From NCBI GenBank assembly GCA_946222005.1, contig CAMIHP010000010.1:1-25324 (forward strand): DNA of 25,324 nucleotides. Reading direction: 5' to 3'. Positions 1 through 8,223 of the stretch are shown one piece after another. The notes under the pieces are model-generated. The model saw only the letters and a list, made by a program, of their open reading frames with translations, ran no database searches and was not told the DNA's origin. Each line of letters begins with the position of its first letter. Within the stretch, counting starts at the first letter, position 1. Source of the DNA: an uncultured Candidatus Saccharibacteria bacterium. Lineage in GTDB: Bacteria; Patescibacteriota; Saccharimonadia; Saccharimonadales; Saccharimonadaceae. Both the position numbers and the translations under genes were made by a program.

Positions 1-115
1 CGTAGTGGTCGTGGGGGGGGGTACTGCGGGGCGATCACTTGACGAACATTGTGTATCATTTTGTAGCATCATATAGCTAGTATAGCATAATCAAGCAAAA
101 TGTGGAGTAGTAGGG

Positions 116-121
116 TATAAT
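116..121 (+). promoter_or_regulatory. -10 element of the M16-like gene
   Basis: A perfect TATAAT ends 6 nt before the ATG at 128, so transcription should begin at or next to the start codon. No Shine-Dalgarno and no convincing -35 are visible. This fits a leaderless mRNA. Confidence 0.65.
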
Positions 122-127
122 ACAGAT

Positions 128-1033
128 ATGGAGTCATTTCATATCTTCAAGCCGTGCGGCGATCATCTCGTGGCACACCTCTACGAGCATTTGGTGATGC
201 AAACGCTGCATCGACAGCTGTTTGAGGCGGGGTTATTTCAGGCGATTGACTACCAAGCCTATGGAATCGTCTATTCTGACGCTGGGGTGATGGGGATCGA
301 TGCGACGCTCTACACTATGCAGGCCGAGCGCTTTGTAGCGCAGCTGCGCCAGCCAGTGGCGGAGTATGATGATGCGATGATCGACTGTGCGTTGCGGCAG
401 ATCATTGCCGAGAAGGGCTATCCGCTCACCTATCACGACCGGCTTGCCCTCCACGAGGCATTGCACCAGCTTGATACTGAGCCGTGGTATGATGCTCAGG
501 ATATCGACGTATTACACTGCTTGGGTGAGACAACACCACGTGGTATCATTGCTCAGCGCGAGGAGTGGGAAGCGGACGTTATGGAATATACCATTGATAT
601 ATCAATCGATCTCGAGCCGGGTGACCCTCAGTCAGTTGTCTTCATCGAGCTTGCTCATGCAATCCAGGCCAATACTGCTGCGCTGCTGCAGCGAACGTAT
701 GGGTATTATAACCACGGATATGATAGAGAATATACTAGCGGGCGTTATACCCAGCGGCAGTACCTGCTCGTAACTGGCCGTGAGGATCATTCAGCCCAGG
801 TCTATAACTTGTATGAGCTTATGATTCGGATGATTCGAGCCCAGGGTGGCTGGCAGCGCCTCTTAGAGTGCTTGCAGACGGTTGATTATCGAGAACAGTC
901 TGCGCCCTCCATCGTCAGCATGATCGATGACTTACGGATGGTCGTTGGGGCACGTGGCTGGCGTCGAATTGCGACAGCGGAGACAGTGGATGACCTGCTC
1001 GATCGCCTGACAATAACAGTGGTCGCACAGTGA
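128..1033 (+). CDS. Single-domain M16-like (inverzincin) peptidase-fold protein
   Basis: The protein has 301 residues. Residues 17-21 read HLYEH, which fits the inverted zinc motif HxxEH of M16 peptidases (pitrilysin, mitochondrial processing peptidase). The next ligand expected in the family is a Glu about 74-77 residues further on, and Glu95 in a QIIAEKGYP context is 74 residues after His21. Known M16 enzymes are usually a pair of about 220-residue domains per half, and many are 400-1000 residues long. This protein has room for one half only, so it would have to dimerise or pair with another subunit to form a closed chamber. No signal peptide or membrane segment is visible, so it is probably cytosolic. 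The start is fixed by a TATAAT 6 nt upstream. The family call is motif-based inference. The rest of the protein, rich in Tyr, Gln and Arg, is not recognised. Confidence 0.6.
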   Translation: MESFHIFKPCGDHLVAHLYEHLVMQTLHRQLFEAGLFQAIDYQAYGIVYSDAGVMGIDATLYTMQAERFVAQLRQPVAEYDDAMIDCALRQIIAEKGYPLTYHDRLALHEALHQLDTEPWYDAQDIDVLHCLGETTPRGIIAQREEWEADVMEYTIDISIDLEPGDPQSVVFIELAHAIQANTAALLQRTYGYYNHGYDREYTSGRYTQRQYLLVTGREDHSAQVYNLYELMIRMIRAQGGWQRLLECLQTVDYREQSAPSIVSMIDDLRMVVGARGWRRIATAETVDDLLDRLTITVVAQ

Positions 1034-1138
1034 CAAGATACGATGCGGTGAGGCTCTACACTATGCACCGCGATTATGCACATTACCCTAGGCAAACCAG
1101 CCGCTAGTGTGATACTATAAGCAGTAAGGAAGGTCTGA

Positions 1139-1144
1139 TATAAT
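1139..1144 (+). promoter_or_regulatory. -10 element of typA
   Basis: TATAAT lies 20 nt before the typA ATG at 1165, which predicts a leader of about 14 nt without a Shine-Dalgarno. The leader contains a two-codon ORF, ATG TTA TGA at 1160-1168, that overlaps the typA start. Confidence 0.55.
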
Positions 1145-1164
1145 TCGGGCCGTTATTTTATGTT

Positions 1165-3015
1165 ATGACAGATCCACAGTATATTCGTAATATTGCAATT
1201 ATTGCCCACGTCGACCACGGCAAAACAACGCTGCTTGATGGCTTGCTGAAGCAGAGCAATACATTCCGCAGTAATCAAGCCGAAATGGCTCAGACTCTCA
1301 TCATGGACAGTGGCGAGCAGGAGCGTGAACGTGGCATTACCATCACTGCCAAGCAAACGACAGTCTACTACCAGCCTGCCGATGCTGAGCCAGCAGTTGA
1401 CTACAAGATCAACATCATCGACACACCTGGCCATGCCGATTTTAGCGGCGAGGTGGAGCGTACGCTCAACATGGCTGATGGTGTACTTCTCGTGGTAGAT
1501 GCGCAGGAAGGCCCGATGCCACAGACGAAATTTGTCTTGAGCAAGGCGCTTGAGCTTGGTCTAACACCGGTCGTGATTATCAACAAGATCGACAAGCCTG
1601 CGCGGCGCATTGCTGAGGTGGAAGATGAGCTGGCCGATCTCTTCCTCGAGCTTGCCACCGACGAGTCGCAGCTCAAATACCCGGTGTACTACGCCGTAGC
1701 GCGCGAAGGCAAAGCTTGGGCGGCGCTGCCAAGTGATGCGAGCCAGCCAGCCAGCCTGGCACCGATCTTCCAAGCGATTATCTCGCATATCCCAGCGCCG
1801 CAGGTGGCAGATGGACCTTTCCAAATGCTCGTGACAGCCCTGCAGTACGATACCTTCCTTGGCAAATATGCGATTGGCCGAATCCATCGCGGGGTGGCTC
1901 AGCGTGGCCAAGCGCTGACTCTCATCAAGACGGATGGTGCAACCACCAATGCTAAGATCGATAAGCTCTTCATTAGCCGCGGCCTCGCTAAAGAAGAGGT
2001 GAGCGAGGCAGGCGCGGGTGACATTGTCTACATCGTTGGTGCGGCTGACGCACACATTGGGGAGACGCTCGCTAGCCGTGACCAACCAGAGGCACTACCC
2101 GTCATGGCAGTCGAGGCTCCCACTATTAGCATGTACCTTGGGCCCAATACCAGCCCAATGAAGGGCCGCGAGGGTGAATTCACTACCAGCCGGCAGATTG
2201 GCGACCGCCTTCAGCGCGAGCTCGAGACGAATGTAGCGCTGCGGGTTGAGGAGTCTGGTATTGGCTTTGTGGTATCGGGGCGAGGCGAGCTTCACCTCAG
2301 TGTGTTGATCGAGACGATGCGCCGCGAAGGCTACGAATTTGAGGTTGGCCGGCCAGAGGTTGTGACGATCACCAAGGATGGCAGCGAGCAAGAGCCAGTC
2401 GAGGAGCTGCTGGTTGAGATTGGCCCTGAGTTTGTTGGTGTTGTCAGTCAAGAGCTTGGTAAGCGCAAAGCTGAGCTCCGCAAGCAAGAGCAAACCGCCA
2501 GCGGCGCAGCGCGGATGACCTATACTATTACGACCCGAGCGTTGATTGGTCTGCGTAACCGCCTCCTGACAGATACAAAGGGGACAGTGATTATGTATAG
2601 CCTGCCGCATGGCTACCAACCAGTTGGTGGTGCATTGCCGCGGACGCGCAATGGTGTTTTGATCGCCTTTGAGCCAGGCACGACCACACCATATGCCTTG
2701 CAAGCGGCCGAAGCGCGCGGTGAGCTCTTCGTTGGGGCGGGGACTGATGTCTATGCTGGGATGATTGTTGGCCTCAATAACCGCCCAGACGACCTCGAGA
2801 TCAATGTCTGTAAGGCCAAGCACCTCACCAATATGCGCAGCAAATCAAGCGACGGCACCGTCCAGCTGACGCCATACACCCAGCTGAGCCTTGAGCAATC
2901 GATCGACTTTATTGAAGATGACGAGCTCCTTGAGGTCACGCCGCACGCCCTTCGCCTCCGCAAGAAATATCTCGATGCCAACGAGCGCAAACGCGCCGCC
3001 AAACAGCAACCATAA
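1165..3015 (+). CDS. typA: Translational GTPase TypA/BipA
   Basis: This 616-residue protein is a full-length TypA/BipA, a ribosome-binding GTPase of the EF-G class that acts in 50S assembly and stress adaptation. The G1 loop AHVDHGKTT lies near residues 14-22, the switch region ERERGITI near 51-58, G3 DTPGHADF near 86-93, and G4 NKID near 139-142. They are followed by the beta-barrel domain 2, EF-G-like domains III and V, and the TypA-specific C-terminal domain with GTDVYAGMIVG and the NxRS-type region (KAKHLTNMRSKSSD) that contacts the ribosome. It ends in a Lys/Arg-rich tail. Length and motif order match the family, and no defect is seen. The trehalase gene starts 24 nt after its stop, so the two are probably co-transcribed. 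Identification is firm. Confidence 0.96.
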   Translation: MTDPQYIRNIAIIAHVDHGKTTLLDGLLKQSNTFRSNQAEMAQTLIMDSGEQERERGITITAKQTTVYYQPADAEPAVDYKINIIDTPGHADFSGEVERTLNMADGVLLVVDAQEGPMPQTKFVLSKALELGLTPVVIINKIDKPARRIAEVEDELADLFLELATDESQLKYPVYYAVAREGKAWAALPSDASQPASLAPIFQAIISHIPAPQVADGPFQMLVTALQYDTFLGKYAIGRIHRGVAQRGQALTLIKTDGATTNAKIDKLFISRGLAKEEVSEAGAGDIVYIVGAADAHIGETLASRDQPEALPVMAVEAPTISMYLGPNTSPMKGREGEFTTSRQIGDRLQRELETNVALRVEESGIGFVVSGRGELHLSVLIETMRREGYEFEVGRPEVVTITKDGSEQEPVEELLVEIGPEFVGVVSQELGKRKAELRKQEQTASGAARMTYTITTRALIGLRNRLLTDTKGTVIMYSLPHGYQPVGGALPRTRNGVLIAFEPGTTTPYALQAAEARGELFVGAGTDVYAGMIVGLNNRPDDLEINVCKAKHLTNMRSKSSDGTVQLTPYTQLSLEQSIDFIEDDELLEVTPHALRLRKKYLDANERKRAAKQQP

Positions 3016-3039
3016 CATCATAGGGAGAAACCGCCTATC

Positions 3040-4668
3040 ATGCACAACGTCCGCCGCGCTTTTGCTGCGAAAATCATTGCTCTTACCAAAGACACCAAAG
3101 AGAGCGCCAAAGCCGCTGCCGTGCAGACGGTTGAGCTCGTGCGCCCCACACCAAACTCACCTGACAAGACGCTGAGCGAGCTCTTTGATGAGGTGCAGAC
3201 ACAGCAAATTTATGGTGACGGCAAGGCGTTTGTCGATATGACACCTACCAAGCCAGCTCGGACGATTATGGCACGGTATCGTCGGCAGCGTCGCCAACCT
3301 GGCTTCGACCTCGCGACCTTCGTTGGGCAGCATTTTTCTACCGCAGTATACCCGGCCTCGAGTTACCAACCGACCGATACTACCACTGCGCGCCAGCATG
3401 TAAGCCAGCTCTGGCAACAGCTCGAGCGGCGCAACCGTAAGAATCGAGGTTCGCTCCTTGCGCTGCCATATCCATATATGACGCCAGGTGGACGCTTTGA
3501 TGAGTTGTTTTATTGGGATACATATTTCATTATGCTTGGCCTAGCAGCGGATGGGCGCTGGCGCTCTATCGAGTACATGATGCGCAACTACACCTACATG
3601 CTGCGCAAGTTTGGGATGATCCCCACGGCCAATCGGACATACTTCTTGAGCCGGTCGCAGCCACCTCTGTTTGCGGCGATGGTGCAGCTATTGGCGCGCC
3701 ACCGGGGCAAGCGGGTCTATGCAGAGTTTTTGCCAAGCCTTCTTGCTGAGTATCGCTTTTGGATGAAGGGCCGTCGCCAGATTGCGAAAGCCAAGGCCGT
3801 TGAGTACCCAGCGTATCTCCGCGTCGCTGTTATGCCCGATGGCACGCCACTCAATCGTTACTATGACAACCGCACCACACCGCGCCCTGAGTCGCATCGC
3901 GAAGATGTCCATACGGCGCATCACGCAGCCTCAGCGCATACGACGCGGACATTCCTTGATTTGCGGGCAGCAGCCGAGAGCGGATGGGACTTTAGCAGCC
4001 GGTGGTTTGCCGACCCCTGTCAGATTCAGACCATCGAGACGACAAAGTATGTACCAGTCGACCTCAATTGCTTCCTCTACCAGCTTGAAATGACGATCGC
4101 CGAGGCTTACCGACTCATCAAGCAACGTCGCCTGGCGCGGCGTTTCGAGGCAGCGGCCGAGCGCCGAGCTCGGGCGATTCGCCGCTACTGCTGGCAACCT
4201 ACCACGCAATTCTTTGAGGATTATGCCATCACCACTGGTCAGACCACGGGGCGACTCACGCTCGCCGCAGTGACGCCACTATATGTGGGAATTGCAACCG
4301 ATGAGCAAGCTGCAGCGGTAGCGCAACGGCTCGAGAAAGACTTTTTGCAGCCAGGTGGACTCCTTTCAACCCTCATCACTAATGGTCAGCAGTGGGATGC
4401 CCCCAACGGCTGGGCACCACTGCAGTGGTTTGCTATTGTGGGGCTGCGCAATTATGGCTATGACACACTGGCAGCAACTATTCGCGATCGCTGGCTTGCT
4501 ACCAACGAAGCCGTCTTTGCCAAGAAGCGCAAAATGGTCGAGAAGTATGATGTTGTCACCGCCAGTGCAGGCGGCGGCGGTGAGTACCCCTTGCAAGATG
4601 GCTTTGGCTGGACGAATGGAGTGTACGCAGCACTCAAGGATGAGCAGCTCGGAGTAGCGCAGCAGTAG
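3040..4668 (+). CDS. treF: Trehalase, glycoside hydrolase family 37
   Basis: The 542-residue protein carries both trehalase signatures: PGGRFDELFYWDTYF at residues 149-163 and QWDAPNGWAPLQ at 451-462. Asp317 in ESGWDFSSRW matches the catalytic acid of E. coli Tre37A, and Glu515 in GGGGEYPLQDGFGW matches the catalytic base. GH37 enzymes hydrolyse alpha,alpha-trehalose to two glucoses. The N-terminus (MHNVRRAFAAKIIALTKD) lacks a typical signal peptide, so a cytoplasmic enzyme (TreF type rather than TreA) is more likely. The first 45 residues are a non-catalytic extension. A purine-rich AGGGAGA at 3021-3027 is a somewhat distant ribosome site, 12 nt from the ATG. The gene follows typA closely, probably in one operon. 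No trehalose transporter or phosphotrehalase lies nearby. The family is certain. The symbol treF is chosen by inferred location. Confidence 0.92.
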   Translation: MHNVRRAFAAKIIALTKDTKESAKAAAVQTVELVRPTPNSPDKTLSELFDEVQTQQIYGDGKAFVDMTPTKPARTIMARYRRQRRQPGFDLATFVGQHFSTAVYPASSYQPTDTTTARQHVSQLWQQLERRNRKNRGSLLALPYPYMTPGGRFDELFYWDTYFIMLGLAADGRWRSIEYMMRNYTYMLRKFGMIPTANRTYFLSRSQPPLFAAMVQLLARHRGKRVYAEFLPSLLAEYRFWMKGRRQIAKAKAVEYPAYLRVAVMPDGTPLNRYYDNRTTPRPESHREDVHTAHHAASAHTTRTFLDLRAAAESGWDFSSRWFADPCQIQTIETTKYVPVDLNCFLYQLEMTIAEAYRLIKQRRLARRFEAAAERRARAIRRYCWQPTTQFFEDYAITTGQTTGRLTLAAVTPLYVGIATDEQAAAVAQRLEKDFLQPGGLLSTLITNGQQWDAPNGWAPLQWFAIVGLRNYGYDTLAATIRDRWLATNEAVFAKKRKMVEKYDVVTASAGGGGEYPLQDGFGWTNGVYAALKDEQLGVAQQ

Positions 4669-4813
4669 CCTGGAGAGGTAAGATGCTACGAGTTTTTGTC
4701 ACTACTTGACGCCCTGTATCCTTCCAAGATACGACAAATAGCTAAGGTAGCCTCTTGTTAAGTTGCCTGGGCTTTTCGCTTGGTAAAACGAGTCACAAAT
4801 ATTTTTCAGCCTG

Positions 4814-6019
4814 CTATACGTTATCCTTTGACACGTGCTGGGCTACCTCATCTGGCAAAAACCCCTTCTCATGTTGGAAGTTTGCCTGCCACTGATAGCC
4901 TTTGCCATAGCCGAGCTCCTTCATGAGTTTGGTGGGAGCATTGCGCAGATGGAGTGGCACTGGTGTATCGGCATAGCGGCGAGCAAGAGCCTCTGCCTCG
5001 TGCATAAGGTCGGTGATCTCGCGCGATTTGGCTGAGCGGGCAAGCGCTGTGGCACAGTGGTAGAGATTGTAGCGGGCCTCAGGCAAGCCAACCCGTTCCA
5101 CCGCTTGAAAGGTCGCGACCGCTAGAGATAACGCACCATTACCTGCCAGCCCGATGTCCTCACTGGCGAATACCACCATGCGCCGAGCAATGAACTTTGG
5201 GTCTTCGCCAGCGTCGATCATTCGGCTCAGATAATAGAGGGTGGCGCGGACATCGCTACCCCGCATCGACTTGATGAAGGCCGAGATCACATCATAGTGC
5301 ATCTCACCCTGCTTGTCGTAGCCCGGGAGCTTCTTTTGGGCGGCAGCTGTGACGGTATCGGGCGTCACTGTCTCAGCGAGACTCAGGGCAAGCTCAAGGT
5401 TACCCAGCGCTACTCGGGCATCGCCGCCCGATAACTCTGCGAGATAATCGAGCGCTTCTGATGTGACGTGCTCTGTCTTACTCAAGGTAGTGATGGCACG
5501 CTGGAGAATAGCGTGAATTTCGTCTTTGCTCAGTGGTTGCAAGACGAGTACGCGCATCCGGCTCAGTAGTGGTGTAATAACCTCGAAGCTTGGATTCTCA
5601 GTCGTGGCACCGATCAACGTAATTAGCCCTGACTCGACATGAGGCAAAAAGGCGTCTTGCTGCGCCTTATTAAAGCGATGAATTTCATCAACAAAGAGAA
5701 CAGTACGCAGGCCAAGATTCCAATTTTGCCGGGCGTGTTGGATAACCCGCTCGACGTCCTTCTTGCCACTGGTAACGGCACTGAGCTCGATAAACTCAGC
5801 CTCCACTTCGTGAGCAATAATCCGCGCCAGCGTCGTCTTGCCCGTACCTGGTGGCCCCCAGAAGATGAGGCTCACGGGCTGCTTCTTGGCGACAATCTGG
5901 CGCAAAATCTCGGCATCGCCCAGCAAGTGTGTCTGGCCTATCACGGCATCGAGCGACTGTGGGCGTAGCCGCTCGGCTAGTGGTTGGCGTGATGACGATG
6001 ACAAATCTGACTCAGGCAT
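4814..6019 (-). CDS. rarA: Replication-associated recombination protein A (RarA/MgsA) AAA+ ATPase
   Basis: This 401-residue AAA+ ATPase belongs to the RarA/MgsA/WRNIP1 family, related to clamp-loader subunits, which acts at stalled replication forks. The sequence shows the N-terminal LAERLRPQSLDAVIGQTHLLG, Walker A GPPGTGKTT (about residues 54-62), Walker B FVDEIHRF (about 108-115), sensor 1 GATTENPSF, and the Arg-finger region LLSRMRV. The C-terminal half has the MgsA tetramerisation and lid segments, including DVISAFIKSMRGSD and the conserved RRMVVFASEDIGLA. Length matches the family. It is transcribed opposite to its neighbours and converges with the trehalase gene, with 145 bp between them. 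A minus-strand -10 (TATACT) ends 10 nt before the ATG and no Shine-Dalgarno is present, so the leader is only a few nucleotides. Identification is firm. Confidence 0.95.
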   Translation of the reverse strand: MPESDLSSSSRQPLAERLRPQSLDAVIGQTHLLGDAEILRQIVAKKQPVSLIFWGPPGTGKTTLARIIAHEVEAEFIELSAVTSGKKDVERVIQHARQNWNLGLRTVLFVDEIHRFNKAQQDAFLPHVESGLITLIGATTENPSFEVITPLLSRMRVLVLQPLSKDEIHAILQRAITTLSKTEHVTSEALDYLAELSGGDARVALGNLELALSLAETVTPDTVTAAAQKKLPGYDKQGEMHYDVISAFIKSMRGSDVRATLYYLSRMIDAGEDPKFIARRMVVFASEDIGLAGNGALSLAVATFQAVERVGLPEARYNLYHCATALARSAKSREITDLMHEAEALARRYADTPVPLHLRNAPTKLMKELGYGKGYQWQANFQHEKGFLPDEVAQHVSKDNV

Positions 6020-6029
6020 AGCTACGTCT

Positions 6030-6058
6030 AGTATACCGGAAATAGACTGGCACGTCGA
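6030..6058 (-). promoter_or_regulatory. Promoter of rarA
   Basis: On the minus strand, TCGACG (complement of 6053-6058) lies 17 nt before TATACT (complement of 6030-6035). The start codon follows 10 nt after the -10, giving a nearly leaderless transcript. Confidence 0.55.
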
Positions 6059-6232
6059 AGGGTCATTTTATACAGATGGGTCTATGTCTGATCTGAGAAT
6101 AGGATAGGTACTAAAGTAGCTTATTGCAATTTGTTTTTACACTCTACCAGGCAAAAGTGGTGTGAGAAGGGGCTCTCATAATGCTATAGGATGCCAAGAC
6201 TATTGCTGTCTCGCTATTTTGCCACAATGTGG

Positions 6233-6238
6233 TATGAT
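6233..6238 (+). promoter_or_regulatory. -10 element of the slipin-aminopeptidase operon
   Basis: TATGAT lies 30 nt before the slipin ATG at 6269. The predicted leader of about 24 nt contains the Shine-Dalgarno AAAGGAGG (6258-6265), 3 nt before the ATG. The -10 sits inside the longer open frame that begins at 6191, which argues against that upstream start. Confidence 0.5.
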
Positions 6239-6268
6239 AAAAGCAATAAGCTAGTCCAAAGGAGGAAT

Positions 6269-7018
6269 ATGGAATATATCATTATCGGCATCATCGTGGC
6301 GACGATTGTCTTCATGCTGAGCGGGATTCGGGTGGTGAATCAATACCAGCGCGGTGTGGTGCTAACGCTTGGACGCTTCTCGGGTCAGCGCGCGCCAGGC
6401 CTACGTGTGGTAGTGCCAATCTTTCAGACGATTATGATGGTCGATGTTCGCTCGACGCCGATCGATGTGCCAAAGCAAGAGGTCATTACGAAAGATAACG
6501 TGACAGTTGGTGTGGACGCTGTGGTGTACTTTCGTGTCATTAATGCGCCAAAGGCCGTCCTCGAGACGACGAACTACATCTATGCCACCAGCCAGTTTGC
6601 TCAGGCAGCGCTACGTGATGTGACGGGTAACATTGACATGGACGACCTACTTGCCAAGCGAGAGGAGCTTAGCCAGCAGATCAAAGAGATTGTCGATGCT
6701 GAGACTGACAAGTGGGGGATTGACGTTGAGAATGTGAAGATTCAGAACATCGAGTTGCCAGGCGATATGAAGCGCGCTATGGCTAAGCAAGCCGAAGCCG
6801 AGCGTGAGCGCCGAGCCAACATCATTAATGCCGATGGTGAAAAAGCCGCCGCAGAGACCCTTGCAGAAGCCGCTCAGATTCTTGCTAACACCCCAGGGGC
6901 AATCAACTTGCGTACGCTCACGACACTTGAGCGCATTAGTGCCGAGCCAAGCCAGAAGACGATGATCCTCTTCCCGGCAGAATTGACAGAGGTGCTGCGA
7001 GGTATTAAGCGGTCATGA
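6269..7018 (+). CDS. Slipin / stomatin-like SPFH domain membrane protein
   Basis: The protein has 249 residues from the chosen start. A hydrophobic segment at residues 2-20 (EYIIIGIIVATIVFMLSGI) anchors it, followed by the SPFH core: RVVNQYQRGVVLTLGRF, then PGL near a VVPIF turn, and VDVRSTPIDVPKQEVITKDNV. The Ala/Glu-rich coiled coil RAMAKQAEAERERRANIINADGEK is typical of slipins. These proteins form ring or cage oligomers on membranes and influence lipid domains and membrane proteases. The open frame extends upstream to 6191, but the perfect Shine-Dalgarno and the -10 at 6233-6238 support 6269. The stop overlaps the next start (ATGA at 7015-7018), so translation of slipin and the aminopeptidase is coupled. 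The usual slipin partner, an NfeD protein, is not adjacent here. Confidence 0.9.
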   Translation: MEYIIIGIIVATIVFMLSGIRVVNQYQRGVVLTLGRFSGQRAPGLRVVVPIFQTIMMVDVRSTPIDVPKQEVITKDNVTVGVDAVVYFRVINAPKAVLETTNYIYATSQFAQAALRDVTGNIDMDDLLAKREELSQQIKEIVDAETDKWGIDVENVKIQNIELPGDMKRAMAKQAEAERERRANIINADGEKAAAETLAEAAQILANTPGAINLRTLTTLERISAEPSQKTMILFPAELTEVLRGIKRS

Positions 7019-8202
7019 TCGACTTTCGTCAGAATCGAGCGCGTTGCATTGATGCGCTTGCGGGTGGGCTGGCAGTATTGACTGCGTATGACGAAGTGCA
7101 GGGCAGTGGCGATGAACCGGCACCGTTTCAGCAGGAGTCAAACTTTTGGTGGCTCAGTGGAATTGAGCGACCAGGTTGGAAGTTGATTATCGATGGGCTA
7201 CGGAGCCGCACAACACTCGTGCGGCCTCATCTCGACGCGGTGCAGCAGACCTTCGTTGGTGAACTCAGCAGTGAGGAAGCCAAGCGGATCAGTGGTGCTG
7301 ATGCAGTGATTGACGCCCACGATTTTGAGGCAGAGCTGCGCCAGCTTGCCAAGCGCCATACGGTTGTATACGAAGTGAACGACCGCACCGACTACGGTTT
7401 TATGCTCAATCCCGCCTCGCGCGACCTGAGCAAAGTGCTACAGCGGATCTTTCCCTCAGTCCAGTCGTGCCTCCGCCAGCTGCGTGAGCTGCGGGCTATC
7501 AAGCAGCCGGAAGAGATTGCTGCGCTGCGCCAGGCAATTGCGCTGACTATTGAGGCCTTTGAGGTAGCCAAGCAGCGCTTGCCAGACTGCCAGCATGAAT
7601 ATGAGTGCGAGGCGGAGTTTGACTATCTATTCCGGCGTCATAATGCTCGCCATGCCTATAGCCCGATTGTCGCGAGTGGTGCCAATGCCTGTACATTGCA
7701 CTATAGTTATAATACTGGGCCACTCGCTTCTGAAAATATGATCTTGATCGACGTTGGGGCGCGGGTCAATGGATACTGTGCGGACATCACCCGCACCTAT
7801 GGTATTGAGCCGACGCAGCGCCAGCAGGATGTCCATGCAGCAGTAATGCAAGCGCAGCAACACATCATAGAGCTGCTCGAGCCAAATCTCCCCGTGGCTG
7901 ACTATATCCAGCAGAGTGACGACATTATGCGCGATGCCCTGCAGCAGCTTGGTCTCCTACGCGATCGCCACGACCAAGCCACCTTCCGGCGTTACTATCC
8001 GCATGCAACCAGCCACGGGCTTGGCGTCGATACACACGACAGCCTGGGTGCGCCGCGGGTACTACGTGCCGGTATGGTGCTTACCGTCGAGCCAGGAATT
8101 TACATTCCAGAGGAAGGCATTGGTGTCCGGATTGAAGATGACATCCTCATTACGCCGAGCGGCCACGATAATCTCAGCGCCAGCTTATCGACAAAATGGT
8201 AA
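7015..8202 (+). CDS. pepP: Xaa-Pro aminopeptidase, M24B family (PepP-like)
   Basis: This 395-residue M24 metallopeptidase has an N-terminal aminopeptidase-P domain (residues 1 to about 160) and a C-terminal pita-bread catalytic domain. The five metal ligands are visible: Asp246 (LIDVGAR), Asp257 (CADITRT), His334 (TSHGLGVDTHD), Glu359 (VEPGIY) and Glu374 (RIEDD). The family removes an N-terminal residue that precedes proline, using two Mn or similar ions. There is no signal sequence, so it is cytosolic and would finish digestion of imported peptides. It starts inside the slipin stop codon (4-nt overlap) and has no promoter of its own. A promoter for the next gene lies within its last 20 bp. 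Identification is firm. The exact symbol is by family resemblance. Confidence 0.93.
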   Translation: MIDFRQNRARCIDALAGGLAVLTAYDEVQGSGDEPAPFQQESNFWWLSGIERPGWKLIIDGLRSRTTLVRPHLDAVQQTFVGELSSEEAKRISGADAVIDAHDFEAELRQLAKRHTVVYEVNDRTDYGFMLNPASRDLSKVLQRIFPSVQSCLRQLRELRAIKQPEEIAALRQAIALTIEAFEVAKQRLPDCQHEYECEAEFDYLFRRHNARHAYSPIVASGANACTLHYSYNTGPLASENMILIDVGARVNGYCADITRTYGIEPTQRQQDVHAAVMQAQQHIIELLEPNLPVADYIQQSDDIMRDALQQLGLLRDRHDQATFRRYYPHATSHGLGVDTHDSLGAPRVLRAGMVLTVEPGIYIPEEGIGVRIEDDILITPSGHDNLSASLSTKW

Positions 8203-8216
8203 AAAACCGCTATACT
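8188..8216 (+). promoter_or_regulatory. Promoter of the holin-4-like gene
   Basis: TCGACA (8188-8193), a 17-nt spacer and TATACT (8211-8216) form a good sigma-70-type promoter overlapping the 3' end of the aminopeptidase gene. The -10 ends 7 nt before the ATG at 8224, so the mRNA should be leaderless. Confidence 0.7.
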
Positions 8217-8223
8217 AGAGCAA

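Noticed and set aside
2095..2823. 242-codon minus-strand ORF
   Set aside because: It is inside typA, with no start signals and no recognisable product.
6191..6268. 26-codon N-terminal extension of slipin
   Set aside because: The -10 at 6233-6238 lies within it, and a perfect Shine-Dalgarno stands before the ATG at 6269.
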